Shown here piece by piece: positions 50,301 to 60,103 of a stretch of DNA of 64,000 nt. The stretch lies in NCBI RefSeq assembly GCF_964019385.1, contig NC_088644.1, positions 21,109,746 through 21,173,745 on the forward strand. The letters are read 5' to 3'. Each line of letters begins with the position of its first letter. Position 1 is the stretch's first letter. Origin of the DNA: Sycon ciliatum (taxonomy: Eukaryota; Porifera; Calcarea; Leucosolenida; Sycettidae). The position numbers were made by a program, and so were the translations under genes. The notes below the pieces were generated by a model. It was not told the origin of the DNA. It worked only from the letters and a program-made list of their open reading frames with translations, and did no database searches.

Positions 50301-53087
50301 ATTGCTGGAACTTGAAGCCAAGCAGTTGGCACAAAGTCCCTGCGCTTCCGTTGCATGAACGCATCACAGGCAACAGCAGTAACTGCTTCTCTGGCGAATG
50401 ACACTCGACTGCTTCCAACATAACGTCCATGACTCGGTTAGGATCTAAACTGAAGTGACCTGTTGGACAAAAAAAACTTAGGATTATTAGTGCTGTCTGT
50501 GGGTTATTGAAAGAGGTGCAAAATGGCGTCACTCGGGCACATGATATAAACGGTTCTATGTTAATGATCCCAGAATGTGGCGAGCAGATATCCCCTGTCG
50601 AAAAACAGCACATGTTGTAAAGGTGAACGCCATATGAGAAGATAGCAAGCCTATGCATATATTGTGTATATTCTACAAAAATAGTACTTAGATCTTAAGG
50701 CCACATCACCCCAAGACAATCTTCAAATCAGGGAGCTAGAGAATATAGGCGACGTACCGATCAGGGCCATAACACGCTGCAGCAAGTCCGAGCTGTCCAA
50801 GCTGCCATCTAGCTCTTGACCCAGTTCAACAGCAAGTTTGCTGTAACCTTCACTTTCCTCACGAAGGAGATTGAACTTGTCTTGCCGATAGCTAGCAGAA
50901 GAAAGAATATGGAAAATGTGAGGGTGCAGACAGCATTCGGACAAAATCGAGTACATAGTGTCAATAACATCAGGAATAGTGAATAATTGCTTTCTCGGAC
51001 ACATCAATCAGACTAAAGACCAGAACTAGCTTCAGCCTTCTTATCAGGTCGATACAGGCAGGAATGAAAATAACCAGTACAATAATTGATCTAATGTAAA
51101 GGCCATCTGGCTGCGAGTTTGTACGTGACGTGATGTTTGGTGTCGTGGATGGTAAGAGAAAGCGTGGTCGTCCGAAGATTTCCTTTGCTGACAACATCGT
51201 TTCGTGGACTGGTATGTCTCTGCATGAGAATTGCCAGTTGGCATCTGACAGAGATGCCTGGCAGTCGCACTGTGCATCTACTGCTTACACAGCTGCATAA
51301 TGCCGTTTATTATTATTTTTAAAATTTTACTTTTATTATTTTTTCGGCAACGCAGATGATGATGATGATGAAAGGTGATGCAAGCAGCAACAAGAGCAAG
51401 TGCGAGAATAAACACACGAAATGCATGGAAAGTGTGGATTCTCAAACATACAGACAAATAGCAAGTGCTATTACTACGCACAACTGGTGTAGCTGTCCAT
51501 GTGTCCATTTGCTGTCTATTGTCATCACAATTCCCAATACATATCACACCTATGCCGACCTCTTCACACCTGGACCACTTGTGCATGATAGCAGGACTTG
51601 CTATTTTATCAACAAGTTCGAGAATCAACACTTCCATGCATTTCACTTGTTTTTCGCTATTGCTCTTGCTGCTGCCTGTGCTTAGTATCAACTTAAACGT
51701 ATTGCTTGGTTTACAGCGGAAAACAAAATCAAATTTCCAGACTTTTATTCCAGACCACTTTACTTCTGCCTATGTTCATGATGAGAATGCAGTGAAAGTA
51801 CCGGTACTCCTGGAATTTTTGGTTGAAAATTGAAATGTGCTTGTGAGCAGCCTGAAGCTAGGTCTGTTCTTCAGAGTGACAGTAGTGAAAACAGCCTTTG
51901 CTATGCAGCATTCTCTTTGCAGAAGCGGACACCCCCACACCCTAGCACAGGCAGACACATAAATGGCACAGAAAAAGCTGGATAATGCAATCAAGGAGGC
52001 AAGCAAACAGGTGAGCTAGCACACACATGCATCCACTCCACTTACAACAAGCGAGTCTTCACTTTGATGCATCTCTGGTCAAACAACTTTTGTGACGAGA
52101 TAAGAGAAAGCGAACTCAGTGTTTCTGCATCCAAGTGAACCTTCAGCTTGCTGTCTGGGATGAATTTCTGAATGCAAAAAAGAGAGATTCGAAACCACAG
52201 TCTCATAAGCGACCCATGTACATGTATAATCACACTTCAAAGTAGACGGCTTGTATAACAATTGTGCCTATCAAACCAGACCAGCTGGGTTGTCCAACTT
52301 ATTTCACAATACTCTTAACAGTAGGGTGACATGTCACGCAGCTACATCTGAAGAGCAAACATGAAACACCCAATGGCACATTGGGACACACAACAGATTG
52401 CCTCCCAACTGAGATAGAAATTTATTATAGAGTACAAAACCCTTCAAGTGACGTACGGCACATTCAGCCAGCAGCTGAATGAATTTGGGTCGATGAGTCT
52501 TGTCTTCTGATGTTCCCACCTCCACATCTGTAACCACCACATAGGCACATACCAGTACACAGAAAATGTATACAGACATCTACTTCGATCGTGTATGTTG
52601 CTGGAGGAGAAGATCAGACCTTCAAAACACATACATGTACCTGTACGACCGAGTACATGATCAACCCAAGCACTGGGTTACAATTGTATGACATGTTGCA
52701 GAGTGCGATGCACACTTAAATACATGTAGGACGTATATATCCGTCCTTAGTGGACGGGTGCAAAAATATACTGCCTTAGTGGTGAAAGGGTTAAACCAGA
52801 TCAGACCCAAGCATACATTGCCAGAGTACTAATGCTCAAAGGGACAAGTCACTGAGCTACACAACACATTGCGATGCCAGTACATGTAATGGAACTGGCC
52901 AGTACAAGACTTATTCAGTGTGTATACATGTGAAAAGATGCACAAGCTTGTTATGTCCATAACCAGTGACCAACCATTGAACAGGTACCAGGCAACACCC
53001 CCCCCCCCCCCCCCCCCCCACACACACACACTTACCAAGAACGGACAAGATATCAATGAGTATACTTGCAACGACATCATTGGACTC
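30819..53087 (-). CDS. THOC2: THO complex subunit 2, about 42 exons recognised, N-terminus missing
   Basis: This is the large scaffold subunit of the nuclear THO complex, which couples transcription, splicing and mRNA export within TREX. Exons in gene order run from 53036-53087 to 30819-30920; each block below lists its own. Except at two joins they connect in phase with GT-AG signals to about 1,480 residues; human THOC2 has close to 1,600. The order matches the family: N-terminal helical part, conserved core with QGxLS-like repeats of helices, Tho2 C-terminal domain, then a Ser- and Lys/Arg/Glu-rich charged tail. Residues matching about the first 80 of the human protein were not found. Unresolved joins are at 37,702-37,880 and 34,458-34,880. 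It is convergent with IQCA1. Confidence 0.92.
31823..31927. repeat. (GT)n microsatellite in a THOC2 intron
   Basis: A pure GT run of about 75 bases followed by GTGC variants. Confidence 0.9.
32574..33179. mobile_element. 606-bp TTAA-flanked MITE, copy 1
   Basis: The ends are CCCTTTACCATCCG and its inverted copy, bordered exactly by TTAA (32570-32573 and 33180-33183). CCC termini with TTAA duplications are the hallmark of piggyBac-type transposition. A second copy of the same length lies at 49,630-50,235. No transposase is encoded. It sits in a THOC2 intron. Confidence 0.88.
34120..34218. repeat. Direct repeat of about 35 bp, three partial copies
   Basis: CATTACATAACCCCAGACTA occurs three times in a THOC2 intron, with variable ends. 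Confidence 0.85.
35978..36042. repeat. (GA)n microsatellite in a THOC2 intron
   Basis: GA runs with occasional GTGA interruptions; on the gene strand this is a TC tract. Confidence 0.9.
36842..38583 (-). CDS. THOC2: THOC2 C-terminal domain exons
   Basis: Exons 38423-38583, 38179-38245, 37881-37948, 37607-37701, 37296-37364 and 36842-37036. They encode the Tho2 C-terminal domain: [88 protein letters not shown] and [20 protein letters not shown], ending [17 protein letters not shown]. The join from 37881 (phase 0) to 37701 (needs one base) does not close; the family has a short ECGNYPG-like link there, so a tiny exon was missed or the sequence has changed. Confidence 0.9.
39213..41696 (-). CDS. 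THOC2: THOC2 core exons, second part
   Basis: Exons 41517-41696, 41146-41310, 40882-40941, 40544-40617, 39746-39872 and 39213-39354. [36 protein letters not shown] and [18 protein letters not shown] are highly conserved family blocks. [20 protein letters not shown] follows a split Ser codon, then a charged helical stretch ([20 protein letters not shown]). The donor of exon 40544-40617 is the last unit of a 34-bp array that repeats this splice site. Confidence 0.92.
39925..39986. repeat. (AC)n microsatellite in a THOC2 intron
   Basis: A long AC run on the plus strand. Confidence 0.9.
40236..40543 (-). repeat. 34-bp minisatellite repeating the 5' splice site of a THOC2 intron
   Basis: On the gene strand each unit starts GTAAGTG or GTGAGTG and continues TTTGTATTGCTGAATAGCAT. 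Unit starts are at 40543, 40509, 40475, 40441, 40407, 40373, 40339 and 40305, with a decayed one at 40271. The first is the real donor of exon 40544-40617, so the intron opens with eight intact donor-like copies in a row. Confidence 0.92.
41337..41372. repeat. (AC)n microsatellite in a THOC2 intron
   Basis: A short AC run just upstream of exon 41146-41310 on the gene strand. Confidence 0.9.
42134..43582. mobile_element. Long-arm foldback element with TTAA flanks, split by another insertion
   Basis: The ends are TAAGGCAATAAGCAGAATC and its inverted copy, each bordered by TTAA (42130-42133 and 43583-43586). The arms are about 300 bp each and continue inward through GGACATTGGACGTA, AAAAGTTTCCGAACA and GAGAGGGTGAAGTGTAAGGA, with a loop around 43257-43318. 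The left arm is interrupted at 42,175-42,980. Without it the element would be about 640 bp. TTAA suggests piggyBac-type integration, but the termini do not start with CCC, and TA is also possible because the flanks are palindromic. Confidence 0.85.
42175..42980. mobile_element. Nested element with TA target duplication
   Basis: The inverted ends are CGAGGTGATTTGGCTTTTTT and its complement, flanked by TA (42173-42174 and 42981-42982; GTA on both sides). Deleting it restores the inverted-arm match of the host foldback element. The interior has an open frame of 115 codons (42505-42852, +) that I do not recognise. A Tc1/mariner-type mechanism is inferred from the TA. Confidence 0.85.
43713..45821 (-). 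CDS. THOC2: THOC2 core exons, first part
   Basis: Exons 45737-45821, 45456-45549, 44910-44990, 44473-44569 and 43713-43830. The reading gives [22 protein letters not shown], then [53 protein letters not shown] and [18 protein letters not shown], all close to the vertebrate protein. The Tyr codon between 45456 and 44990 is split and rebuilt exactly with a GTATCC donor, which supports that boundary. The next intron (41,697-43,712) has been enlarged by nested transposons. Confidence 0.92.
46042..46120. repeat. CAGCAA/CAC trinucleotide block
   Basis: Interrupted CAG, CAC and CAT triplets in a THOC2 intron; the poly-Pro and poly-Gly frames are artefacts. Confidence 0.85.
46224..53087 (-). CDS. 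THOC2: THOC2 N-terminal exons
   Basis: Exons 53036-53087, 52457-52527, 52046-52167, 50758-50891, 50296-50459, 49309-49401, 48603-48698, 48366-48404, 48058-48233, 47564-47780, 47184-47216, 46647-46783, 46224-46325. [17 protein letters not shown] joins by a split Asp codon to VEVGTSEDK and FIQLLAECA. Strong family blocks are [89 protein letters not shown] and RYRLYGQWK. The acceptor at 48233 could shift by 3 bases (CAG repeat). The donor at 47563 is GTTGGT, weaker than the others. Introns hold a 606-bp TTAA element and low-complexity DNA. Confidence 0.9.
49630..50235. mobile_element. 606-bp TTAA-flanked MITE, copy 2
   Basis: Same orientation, same length and clearly similar sequence to copy 1 throughout, with scattered substitutions. 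TTAA lies at 49626-49629 and 50236-50239. It lies in another THOC2 intron, between exons 49309-49401 and 50296-50459. A short related end (GGTGAAAGGGTTAAACC) is visible near 52,780-52,796. Confidence 0.88.
53000..53030. repeat. Poly-C tract joined to (AC)n next to a THOC2 donor
   Basis: About 20 C residues pass into an AC run that ends just before the donor of exon 53036-53087. On the gene strand the intron therefore opens GTAAG followed by GT and G runs. Confidence 0.85.
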
Positions 53088-53243
53088 CTGCACAAGTACA
53101 AGCATAAATATATCAATGTTAACAGTCGGGCATTGAATTTCCTTTAGATTACATAATGGCAGCTGGTCTAAGGTCTTAAACTTATGAGTTATGTATGTAA
53201 CAGCATGGTGTAGTGCGCTCCTCGACATTCATCGTGTTGTCTT

Positions 53244-53770
53244 AGGCTGCGTTTACGCGACAACGCACGGCCAGTTTTCCGTTTTCAGTCCAGCATTTCT
53301 TTTTTCGTTTTCGTACGTTTACACGATCAAAGCCGATCCGAGGTGGTCTCCGTTTGTATCGTTTTCAAGCGTCTACACGAGAGCAAAGGATCCGCCAAAG
53401 TTCGTCATGTGCCAAGTGTTGCCGTGGAAGCACCAATCACACTCAAGTAATGGTTGAAAACAGGCACACGACAACACACGTCACATGACGAAAATTGTAT
53501 TTGGATTGTCGGATCCGTGTAAACGGCCGAAAACGAAACAAACGTGACGGAAAACGAGGCCAGCACACCGTTTCGACTGTTTACACACCCAAATTTATCC
53601 GGCAGAACATTTCCGTTTTCAAATTCTTCCACCTTGGCCAGCGTTTTTGGTTTTCTTCCGTTCTGGTGTACAACTTTTACGTTTTGCTCCGCGCACCGTG
53701 TAAATGAACCATGGATCCGAAAGGATTTCGTTGCGTTTTCGCCCCCAGCGTTGTCGTGTAAACGCAGCCT
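53244..53770. mobile_element. 527-bp MITE with 23-bp inverted ends
   Basis: The ends are AGGCTGCGTTTACGCGACAA, with one mismatch in the inverted copy at the right end. Many CCGTTTTC/GAAAACG motifs lie inside, as subterminal repeats. A clear target duplication was not seen. It lies immediately upstream of the last recognised THOC2 exon (on the gene strand), where the N-terminal exons would be expected to begin. Confidence 0.75.
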
Positions 53771-54403
53771 CAGTAGGCTGCTTTAGTGCTGCTGCATTAT
53801 GCATTGCCCGCTACATTTCGGAGTTAGCACTCTGGCGCTAGAGCGACGAGCTATCTTAATGTTTGTGGTGCCTCCTTTGCACCATGGCTGGTAGCTCGGC
53901 TTGCTTAAAGCTCAGAGCTGTACTGAGGAGGCCTTCAATTTGTTAAAGGAAAGAGAGAGAGAGCTGCCAAGCTCAGGGTCCTCACTAAACTTCGTTTTTA
54001 CCTAGATCATGTGTGTTATTCGCAGGGATGAATTTATCAGGTATCGCATCGCAGTTTGCTAAGCAAAATCGATCTACTGCTACTCAAAAATCACCACGAC
54101 TCGCAGAAAAAAACTGTGATCCATACAGGTGATCCATTCCTAGCTTGCGCCATCAAGTAATATACGTACAGTGCAGTGTAGGTGGTACATGATTACATTT
54201 CAGAGGTTCCGGTTCGATGTTCCAGTGTGTTGGGCCTGTTCTTTCTCATATTTTCACCGAGAATTCATAGTGACGTCGTTTAAAAAACACAACTTCGCCC
54301 TCAAGCCCGGCTCTTGCTTGACCAACAGTGGGCTTTTTTCTCTCGCCTTCGTTGAGGACAAAAGCCATTGCATTGTTTTATTTGCAAGTCCTTTCTGACA
54401 AAT

Positions 54404-55455
54404 ATGGCATTGTCGTTGAGTTTTGATGAAGTGCGGGCTACCGCACAGGACGAGCCTGTCAAGCTGCCTTTGGTGTTTCCGCCAGCACCAGGTGTGGATC
54501 GTCCCGTTGATGCAGAACTGAGTAATGTTCAAGCGTCTGTGTGCAGCTCTGTACATGGTGGAACCGGGCGATCCACTCCAGCAGCGACTTCATCTGACCG
54601 CTTAGGCCGTCTCCGGAATACCCTCCAAGACCGTGCCTTTTCAGAGGCGGCTGACAACTTGTAGTGCCAGGTACGGCGATCCTCAACAACGAAATCTTAC
54701 GATGGCGCCTGGCGAAAATTGGAATGCTGGTGTAGTCAACGGTCGATTGATCCCTTTCGTCCAGCTCTCTGTATGATAGTTAATTTCTTGACAGATATGT
54801 TCCAGGCTGGCCATCAGTATCGGACGCTTATTGTGTATCGGTCAGTGCTTTCGTCAGCTCTTCCATCGATCGCTGGGAATCCTGTAAGCTAACAGGAAGA
54901 CGTGAAGAAGATTATGAAAGGCATGTACAATAGTCGTCCAACGAAACCACGCTATTCAACATCCCTGGATGTGTGCAAAGTCCTGTCTGCTCTCAGGTCG
55001 TGGGGAGAGAATTCAGCATTGCCATTGACATCCCTGACACACAACCTGGTCTTACTATTGGCTTTGGCTAAGGCTTCTCGTGTGAGAGCTGCAGCTGCTG
55101 CTGGCAGGCCCACTCCTACGCCAACCAGACGGTGTGTCCTTACCCTTGTCAGCTCCGACTAAGACGCAGCATGCAGGGACACTCAAGTCAGTCTATATCG
55201 CATCATTTGCCGACACGTTGTTTTGCCCAGTGTCGTGTTTATCAGAGTATCTACGACGCACGGATGGCTTCCGCTTATCTACGTCAAAACCGCTGCTCCG
55301 TTCGTTATACAGCCCTCACGGCCACGGTGTCACGATTGTTGAAATCAGCATTGGATTGTTGTGGTGTGGACATGGCGGCCTTTTCTGGTCATTCAACTCG
55401 TTCAGCTGCAACACCAGTGGCACATGCAGCGGGCATCCCTATTGATGTTGTCTGT
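54404..55455 (+). pseudogene. Decayed tyrosine recombinase (phage-integrase fold)
   Basis: The frame opening at ATG 54404 is broken by a TAG (54662-54664) and a TAA (about 54890), then shifts frame twice after about 55,100. The N-terminal core-binding part is visible in SYDGAWRKLECWC, FLTDMFQAGHQYRTL and VYRSVLSSALPSIAG. The catalytic domain starts LTHNLVLLLALAKASRVRA, where the first Arg would be expected, continues with FCPVSCLSEYLRRTDGFR, and ends with GHSTRSAATPVAHAAGI, carrying the His-x-x-Arg pair. The final tyrosine region is replaced by other repeat DNA. The gene is not functional here. Confidence 0.8.
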
Positions 55456-55990
55456 CCTCCAGAAACTTGCGGAAAAATTTCGGAAGTATCGCGGAAAAGG
55501 TTGCGAGGTAAGATGCCACAAATTGCGGGGAGTATTGCGGATTTTGTCAAAAATTGCGGGAATATTGTGGTGAAGTTGCGACCGATTTTGGTATTGGTAG
55601 TGCGGCGCGGTACGGTCGTACGGGTCGTATAGCATAAAACAGAAGGTGTGATGCGCTTTACTCGATTGCGACTGTGTTCAACTGCCTGACAAGAGCTTGC
55701 AAGACAGATTTCCTCCATGCTCGGACAACGAGCCTTACTTTTTTGACTTGTCAGCCGCTGATTTGCCCAGAAACTTCTCCATTCTGGTGTTGATCTCACA
55801 AGTAAACTACTGACGAGCTTGAAGAACTAAACAACATCGAAGAAAGACTCGAATATTGCGGGTGCTTTTCGAAATATCGCGGGTGCTTTCAAGTATCAAG
55901 GACAGTTTTTTACAATAACGTGGATGATTTTTCAAATATCGCGGATATCGCGGACTTTTGTTCAAATCGCGGAAACAACGAGGCCGCGGC
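55456..55990. repeat. Low-order repeats of a GCGG-centred motif
   Basis: AAATTGCGGG, ATATCGCGG and CGCGGGTGCTTTC-like motifs recur irregularly for 500 bases right after the recombinase fragment. They look like decayed tandem copies. The same type of AAATTCCGCGG wording occurs inside the nested element at 27,473-28,262. Confidence 0.55.
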
Positions 55991-56451
55991 ATCGCAAGTT
56001 CCTGGAGGGACAGTGTTGTGCTCGCAGCCGGAGATCGGAGGCTCCGAGCAATCTAAGCACCTTTGTCCGTCACTACTATCGGCCGACAACAGCAGCGACT
56101 GTAGTGAAGACTGACATCTTAGCACAGTATGCCAGCTCAATGCTGATGTCAGCTCTGCCAAATCACTGCGCTCATATAATCAAAGAAAATGTCTCTTTTA
56201 CCTGCATAAAATCAATCGCATTTAATATGCTGATGCGCATCCTTTGCTCGTTACACTCAGTATAACAATGCCAGAGCATGTGTTTACCTTATTCGATTAT
56301 TACTGCTAGTTTAGCAGTTTATTGTTTTTGGTTTGAGTCCATACTTGTCATTCGTTTTAGAGTATCATGGAAACTCCGAACGTAACTCTGTGGAGTAGGG
56401 GATCAATGTGAAAGACACACTGGAACATCGAGCCGCAGCCTCTGAAATGTA

Positions 56452-57534
56452 ACCGGTAATTCTGCAAGAATTCTCTGAATTTGCAGTAGAATTATGGTTA
56501 CATGAAGAGGTGAAGGGGAAGATGTGACAGTGTGTTCCCACTCGGAATGGGGCCATTACCCACCCAGGATTTTGAGGTACAGTCAACTTCGCCAATAACG
56601 ACTGCGGATATAACGACAATTCGCGAATAACGACAGAATTTCCATGCCCAGAGCAAAGTCCCATCCCACTGTAATCCATAAAATGAGACTTCGGGTATAA
56701 CGACACTTCGCGAATAAGGACACCTTTTTGATGCCCCGCCGAGTGTCGTTATATGCGAAGTTGACTGTATTGCTATTTTCAGTTGCTATCTTACCTCTTC
56801 CCTATGGCTCGTTCAAAAAGGCCACTGTTTGTCGGGGAAGAGCCGGGCTTGAGGGCGAAGTTGTGTTCTTTTTAATGACGTCACTATTAATTCTCGGTGA
56901 AACTATGAGAGAGAACAGGCCTAACACACTGTCACATCTTCGCCTTTACTTCTTCATGTAAGGCCACCCTTTGTTAATTCATTGTTTAACGTCCTTTTTT
57001 TCGCGAAAAGGTACGCGGGAGGGCGGAAAAAAAACAAAAGCCCATTCCAAAAACTGGAAACCCCAATCAAACATTTTGGCCAGTAAAGCATGTTATATAT
57101 ACAATATATCTGGGTCTAACGGCACTTGCAGGCATAGAACAACACTCTTTGATGGTACATTGGAGCACATGCCTGATGAATCCAACAAAACAGGTACATA
57201 GCATGGAGTTAGCATGTCATGAATTCATTACATCTGGATTTTTACTAGGACACACACCGTACGATATTTAAAAGCCAACAAAAAAAGAAAAAGAACACAA
57301 GACAAAGGCATGCCCGGGAAGCAAGATTATAAGTTTAAGGTCATGATCGGCACACTGTGAAACTACACAATCATGTATTTACAACTTCGCATATTATTGG
57401 TACTACTACTTTCTTGGGTTTTTTTCCGGTCGGAGGGAAAAAGGTATGCGGGCGCGGACGTTAAACGAAAAAAGAAAGGGTGGCCTAACCATAATTTTCC
57501 TGAAAATTCAGAGAATTCTTGCAGAATTACCGAC
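56452..57534. mobile_element. Inverted-repeat element with interruptions
   Basis: AATTCTGCAAGAATTCTCTG (56,456-56,475) is inverted at about 57,511-57,530, and AGGCCACCCTTT...GTTTAACGTCC (56,960-56,990) is inverted at about 57,456-57,486. These nested pairs suggest one element into which the family-1 MITE (56,580-56,767) inserted. No coding sequence was recognised. How it relates to the inverted repeats of the recombinase element is unclear. Confidence 0.5.
56580..56767. mobile_element. Pogo-like MITE, family 1, copy B
   Basis: The ends are CAGTCAACTTCGC and its inverted copy, with TA on both sides (56578-56579 and 56768-56769). The interior matches the copy at 12,833-13,008 in reverse orientation. 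Confidence 0.85.
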
Positions 57535-57713
57535 TATTCTCAATATGCGCACACATGTATGATGCAAGTAACCATGTGTACGGTGGAAGCTAGCAGGACA
57601 TGCACACAGATATCTTTTTTGTGCTAAACAAAAATCAAAGATTGTTACACAAGTGAGATTTTGTATGGCCAAAACTGCTATACAAAAAATTAACAGTAAA
57701 TTCTTCCCTGATT

Positions 57714-57777
57714 TGAACTGATAAAAACATCTTTGCAATACGATTATCATGTATTGCAAAGATGTTTCTATCAGTTT
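57714..57777. other. Hairpin with 27-base arms, pre-miRNA-like
   Basis: GATGTTT and GCAAAG stretches form a perfect 17-base pairing (57,725-57,741 with 57,751-57,767) around a 9-base loop. After one mismatch the pairing goes on for about nine more bases (GAACTGATA with TATCAGTTT). The size is that of an animal microRNA precursor, but a small inverted-repeat remnant is equally possible. Confidence 0.6.
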
Positions 57778-57896
57778 GAATAACACACATGATGACCTAG
57801 GTAAAAACGAAGCATAGCGAAGGCCCCGAGCTTAGCAGCTCTCTCGTTAGCCTATACTTCGAAGTAGTTCATCAAAAGACTGTCACCAGATGAATA

Positions 57897-58088
57897 CAGT
57901 CAGACCTCGTTTATCCAGTCCTCTTTTATCCGGATCCCTCACCATCCGGAAGAAAATAGCTGGTCACAGATTTACAGCATACGTGATGTATCCAACATAA
58001 CCCGGTGTTCGGTTATTTATCCGGTTCTGTCGCCTATCCGGATACTTTTGTGGGAAACGGATGTGTGCGGTTAAGCGAGGTCTGACTG
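57897..58088. mobile_element. Pogo-like MITE, family 3, complete copy
   Basis: The ends are CAGTCAGACCTCG and its inverted copy, with TA on both sides (57895-57896 and 58089-58090). The 192-bp body is in reverse orientation relative to the copy at 27,384-28,350. Confidence 0.85.
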
Positions 58089-58096
58089 TACTGTAA

Positions 58097-58616
58097 GGGC
58101 CGATTCCCACTACGGTACCGTGAGTGCCGTGCCGTGAGTACCCATGGTGATTTGCTCACGTGAGGGGCAGTTTTGGCGTGAGTTCATTCCGTGGCTCCTG
58201 CCGTACCGCGCCGTGGACATTCCGGTGCCGAGGGCCTCTGGGGGGGGGTGGAAATGGCATGCCGTGGTATTCCGCGAGGTCGAATGCAGTGAGTAGTAGG
58301 TATTTTACTACTCCCTGAAAGGAAGTTTTTTCTTTCTTTTGTATTTGTGGTACGAAGTTTTTTCTTGGCTTTTGGCTTTTCGATTGGTTGATTCTTGAGC
58401 TTTCTCCAGTCATCTCCCCGGCCCCCGCTATTTTCCCTCAGGACCAAAGTCAGAAATTGATTAAAAAATATGGTGATCCGGCCTGCCGACGGAATGCACG
58501 GAATGGCTGTGCGCAGGTGTAAATCACTCTCAGCTTCAAGCTCGTACCGTGGGGTACACGTGACCTACCCAAATCGACGGCACGGCACCCACGGTACCGT
58601 AGTGGGAATCGGCCAT
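58097..58616. mobile_element. 520-bp MITE with inverted ends of about 35 bp
   Basis: The left end reads GGCCGATTCCCACTACGGTA and the right end is its complement, continuing into ACGGCACGGCAC-type inverted sequence. It starts only about 9 bases after the family-3 MITE. No target duplication is certain. Short minus-strand frames inside are unrecognised. Confidence 0.75.
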
Positions 58617-58967
58617 TAAACCGGAAAATTTCGGTGGGCATTTATTTTCGGTAACTTCGGTACAGGTAATTTTACCTAAAATAAAACGTGACCTAAAATT
58701 CAACCATGCCATGCCACACAGTGTGCTAGATGCATTTTTGGATCTGGAAAACTGGTTTACCGAAAGTTTCGCGCTACCGAACAGTTGATTTTGGGAAATA
58801 CCGAAAATATCACACCACCGAAAATTCCCGGTTTTACAGCACTACAGTCTCAAACATCATACCGCAGGGTTCATTGTGAAAAAAAATTTATCTTCACTGA
58901 TTTTTGGGCATGAACCCAACAGGGCGGGCAAAACTACAATTATTATTTTTTAATTCAGTGTCCTTTA

Positions 58968-59206
58968 GGGGTCGTCCATAAATATCGAACTTTTTTCACA
59001 AAACGAAATAATTCCGTTATGGGGTGGGAGGGGGTTGACCAATTTCGTTTCAGAAAACATTGATTCATGTACATGGCCATTGTATAATAAATCATTATGC
59101 ATGTATGTCAACATTTTTTACGTTCTGAGGGGGAGGGAGGGAGGGGTTGGGTCTAAACTAAAATAATTCGTTTGGTGAAAAAAGTTCGATATTTACGGAC
59201 GGCCCC
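58968..59206. mobile_element. Tourist-like MITE with TTA duplication
   Basis: The inverted ends of about 30 bases begin GGGGTCGTCCATAAATATCG, and TTA lies on both sides (58965-58967 and 59207-59209). G-rich termini with a 3-bp TWA duplication fit PIF/Harbinger-derived MITEs. The body is 239 bp and has no coding capacity. Confidence 0.8.
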
Positions 59207-60008
59207 TTAGTACAACGACGATTCCTGAGGAGTGCTGTACGAACACTTGTTTGAATCCTAATTTTTTCTCTACATTATATCTTCCTATTTTCATCGTTTT
59301 ATTGCACATTGTCTCCACAGTTTTACATTGCATGATGAAAGTATACACAATGTCGATTCAGCTAGTCTTTAATATTGATTGCGGTTATCAAATAAATATA
59401 CCACATCAATTATACATGTAGTGTGACTGCGTAGTGAAATGGCTACGTTGGAGTTTGGAAACTCTTAGTCTTACTCTCCATCCGAATCTAACTCTTAGAT
59501 GCCATGAGATACCATTTCACGAAATTGTCTGCAACTCAGCCATGTACACAATACACAGTGATACTAGGGTCAGGAAAATTCTTCTGCAAACTTATTAGCT
59601 ACTTCTTCCACCACATTTCACTATCCTGCCATGGTTTCAAATTATTATGGTGCACGAAATTTAAATACGAGTATACGAAGTCACTGACACTATTTGAAGT
59701 CAAAAATTCAAATAAATTGAAATTCTCACGTACCGACAATTCACGTAAGAATGTAGCTGCCAGCGACGCTGCAAGGTTCCCCAGGATGGAGTGACGACAA
59801 ACCTCGTAAAGACATCTCCGGAATTTCAAGTCTAGAAGGCAAATTGATGATGGGCTTGTTATGCCAGCAATACTTTTTAAAATTCTGCTCAAATTTCAAA
59901 CCTACCCTGCTCATCATTTTCACTGGCTGGAATCAGTGAAATACACAATTCTTTCCTAAAAATTTAAAAAACAGTATCACACAGTCGGCGATAGCACAAT
60001 TGTCTACA
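59207..60008. other. AT-rich spacer, possible further exons not resolved
   Basis: On the minus strand, 59,740-59,900 has two overlapping open frames, one containing FRRCLYEVCRHSILGNLAA, that look more protein-like than most shadow frames. I could not link them to the candidate exon at 60,009-60,103 in phase or name a family. Confidence 0.3.
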
Positions 60009-60103
60009 TATCCACCAACATGTCCGTACGCCTCACTGCTTCCGCCATTCTCCCAGTTGCCAATACTCTCCACTAACTTCTTCACCTCAAGGCTTGACGC
60101 CAT
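60009..60103 (-). CDS. Possible first exon of an unidentified gene
   Basis: The minus strand has AAG-ATG-GCG, a good animal start context, at 60103, followed by MASSLEVKKLVESIGNWENG and a further 12 or so sensible codons. A possible donor (GTAGAC) lies near 60,010. The composition looks like a soluble helical N-terminus. I do not recognise the family, and the next exon is not established, so this is only a candidate. Confidence 0.25.

Larger units (their letters stand above)
53960..57842 (+). mobile_element. DIRS-like element remnant: tyrosine recombinase between inverted repeats
   Basis: Two pairs of inverted segments surround the recombinase fragment: about 54,220-54,340 with 56,818-56,935 (some 120 bp, well conserved), and about 53,960-54,025 with 57,775-57,842. 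The inverted terminal repeats with an internal tyrosine recombinase fit the DIRS group of retrotransposons. No reverse transcriptase, RNase H or methyltransferase part was recognised, so the copy may be an internal deletion. The right side also carries later insertions (56,580-56,767 and about 56,958-57,534). The DIRS assignment is inference. Confidence 0.6.
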
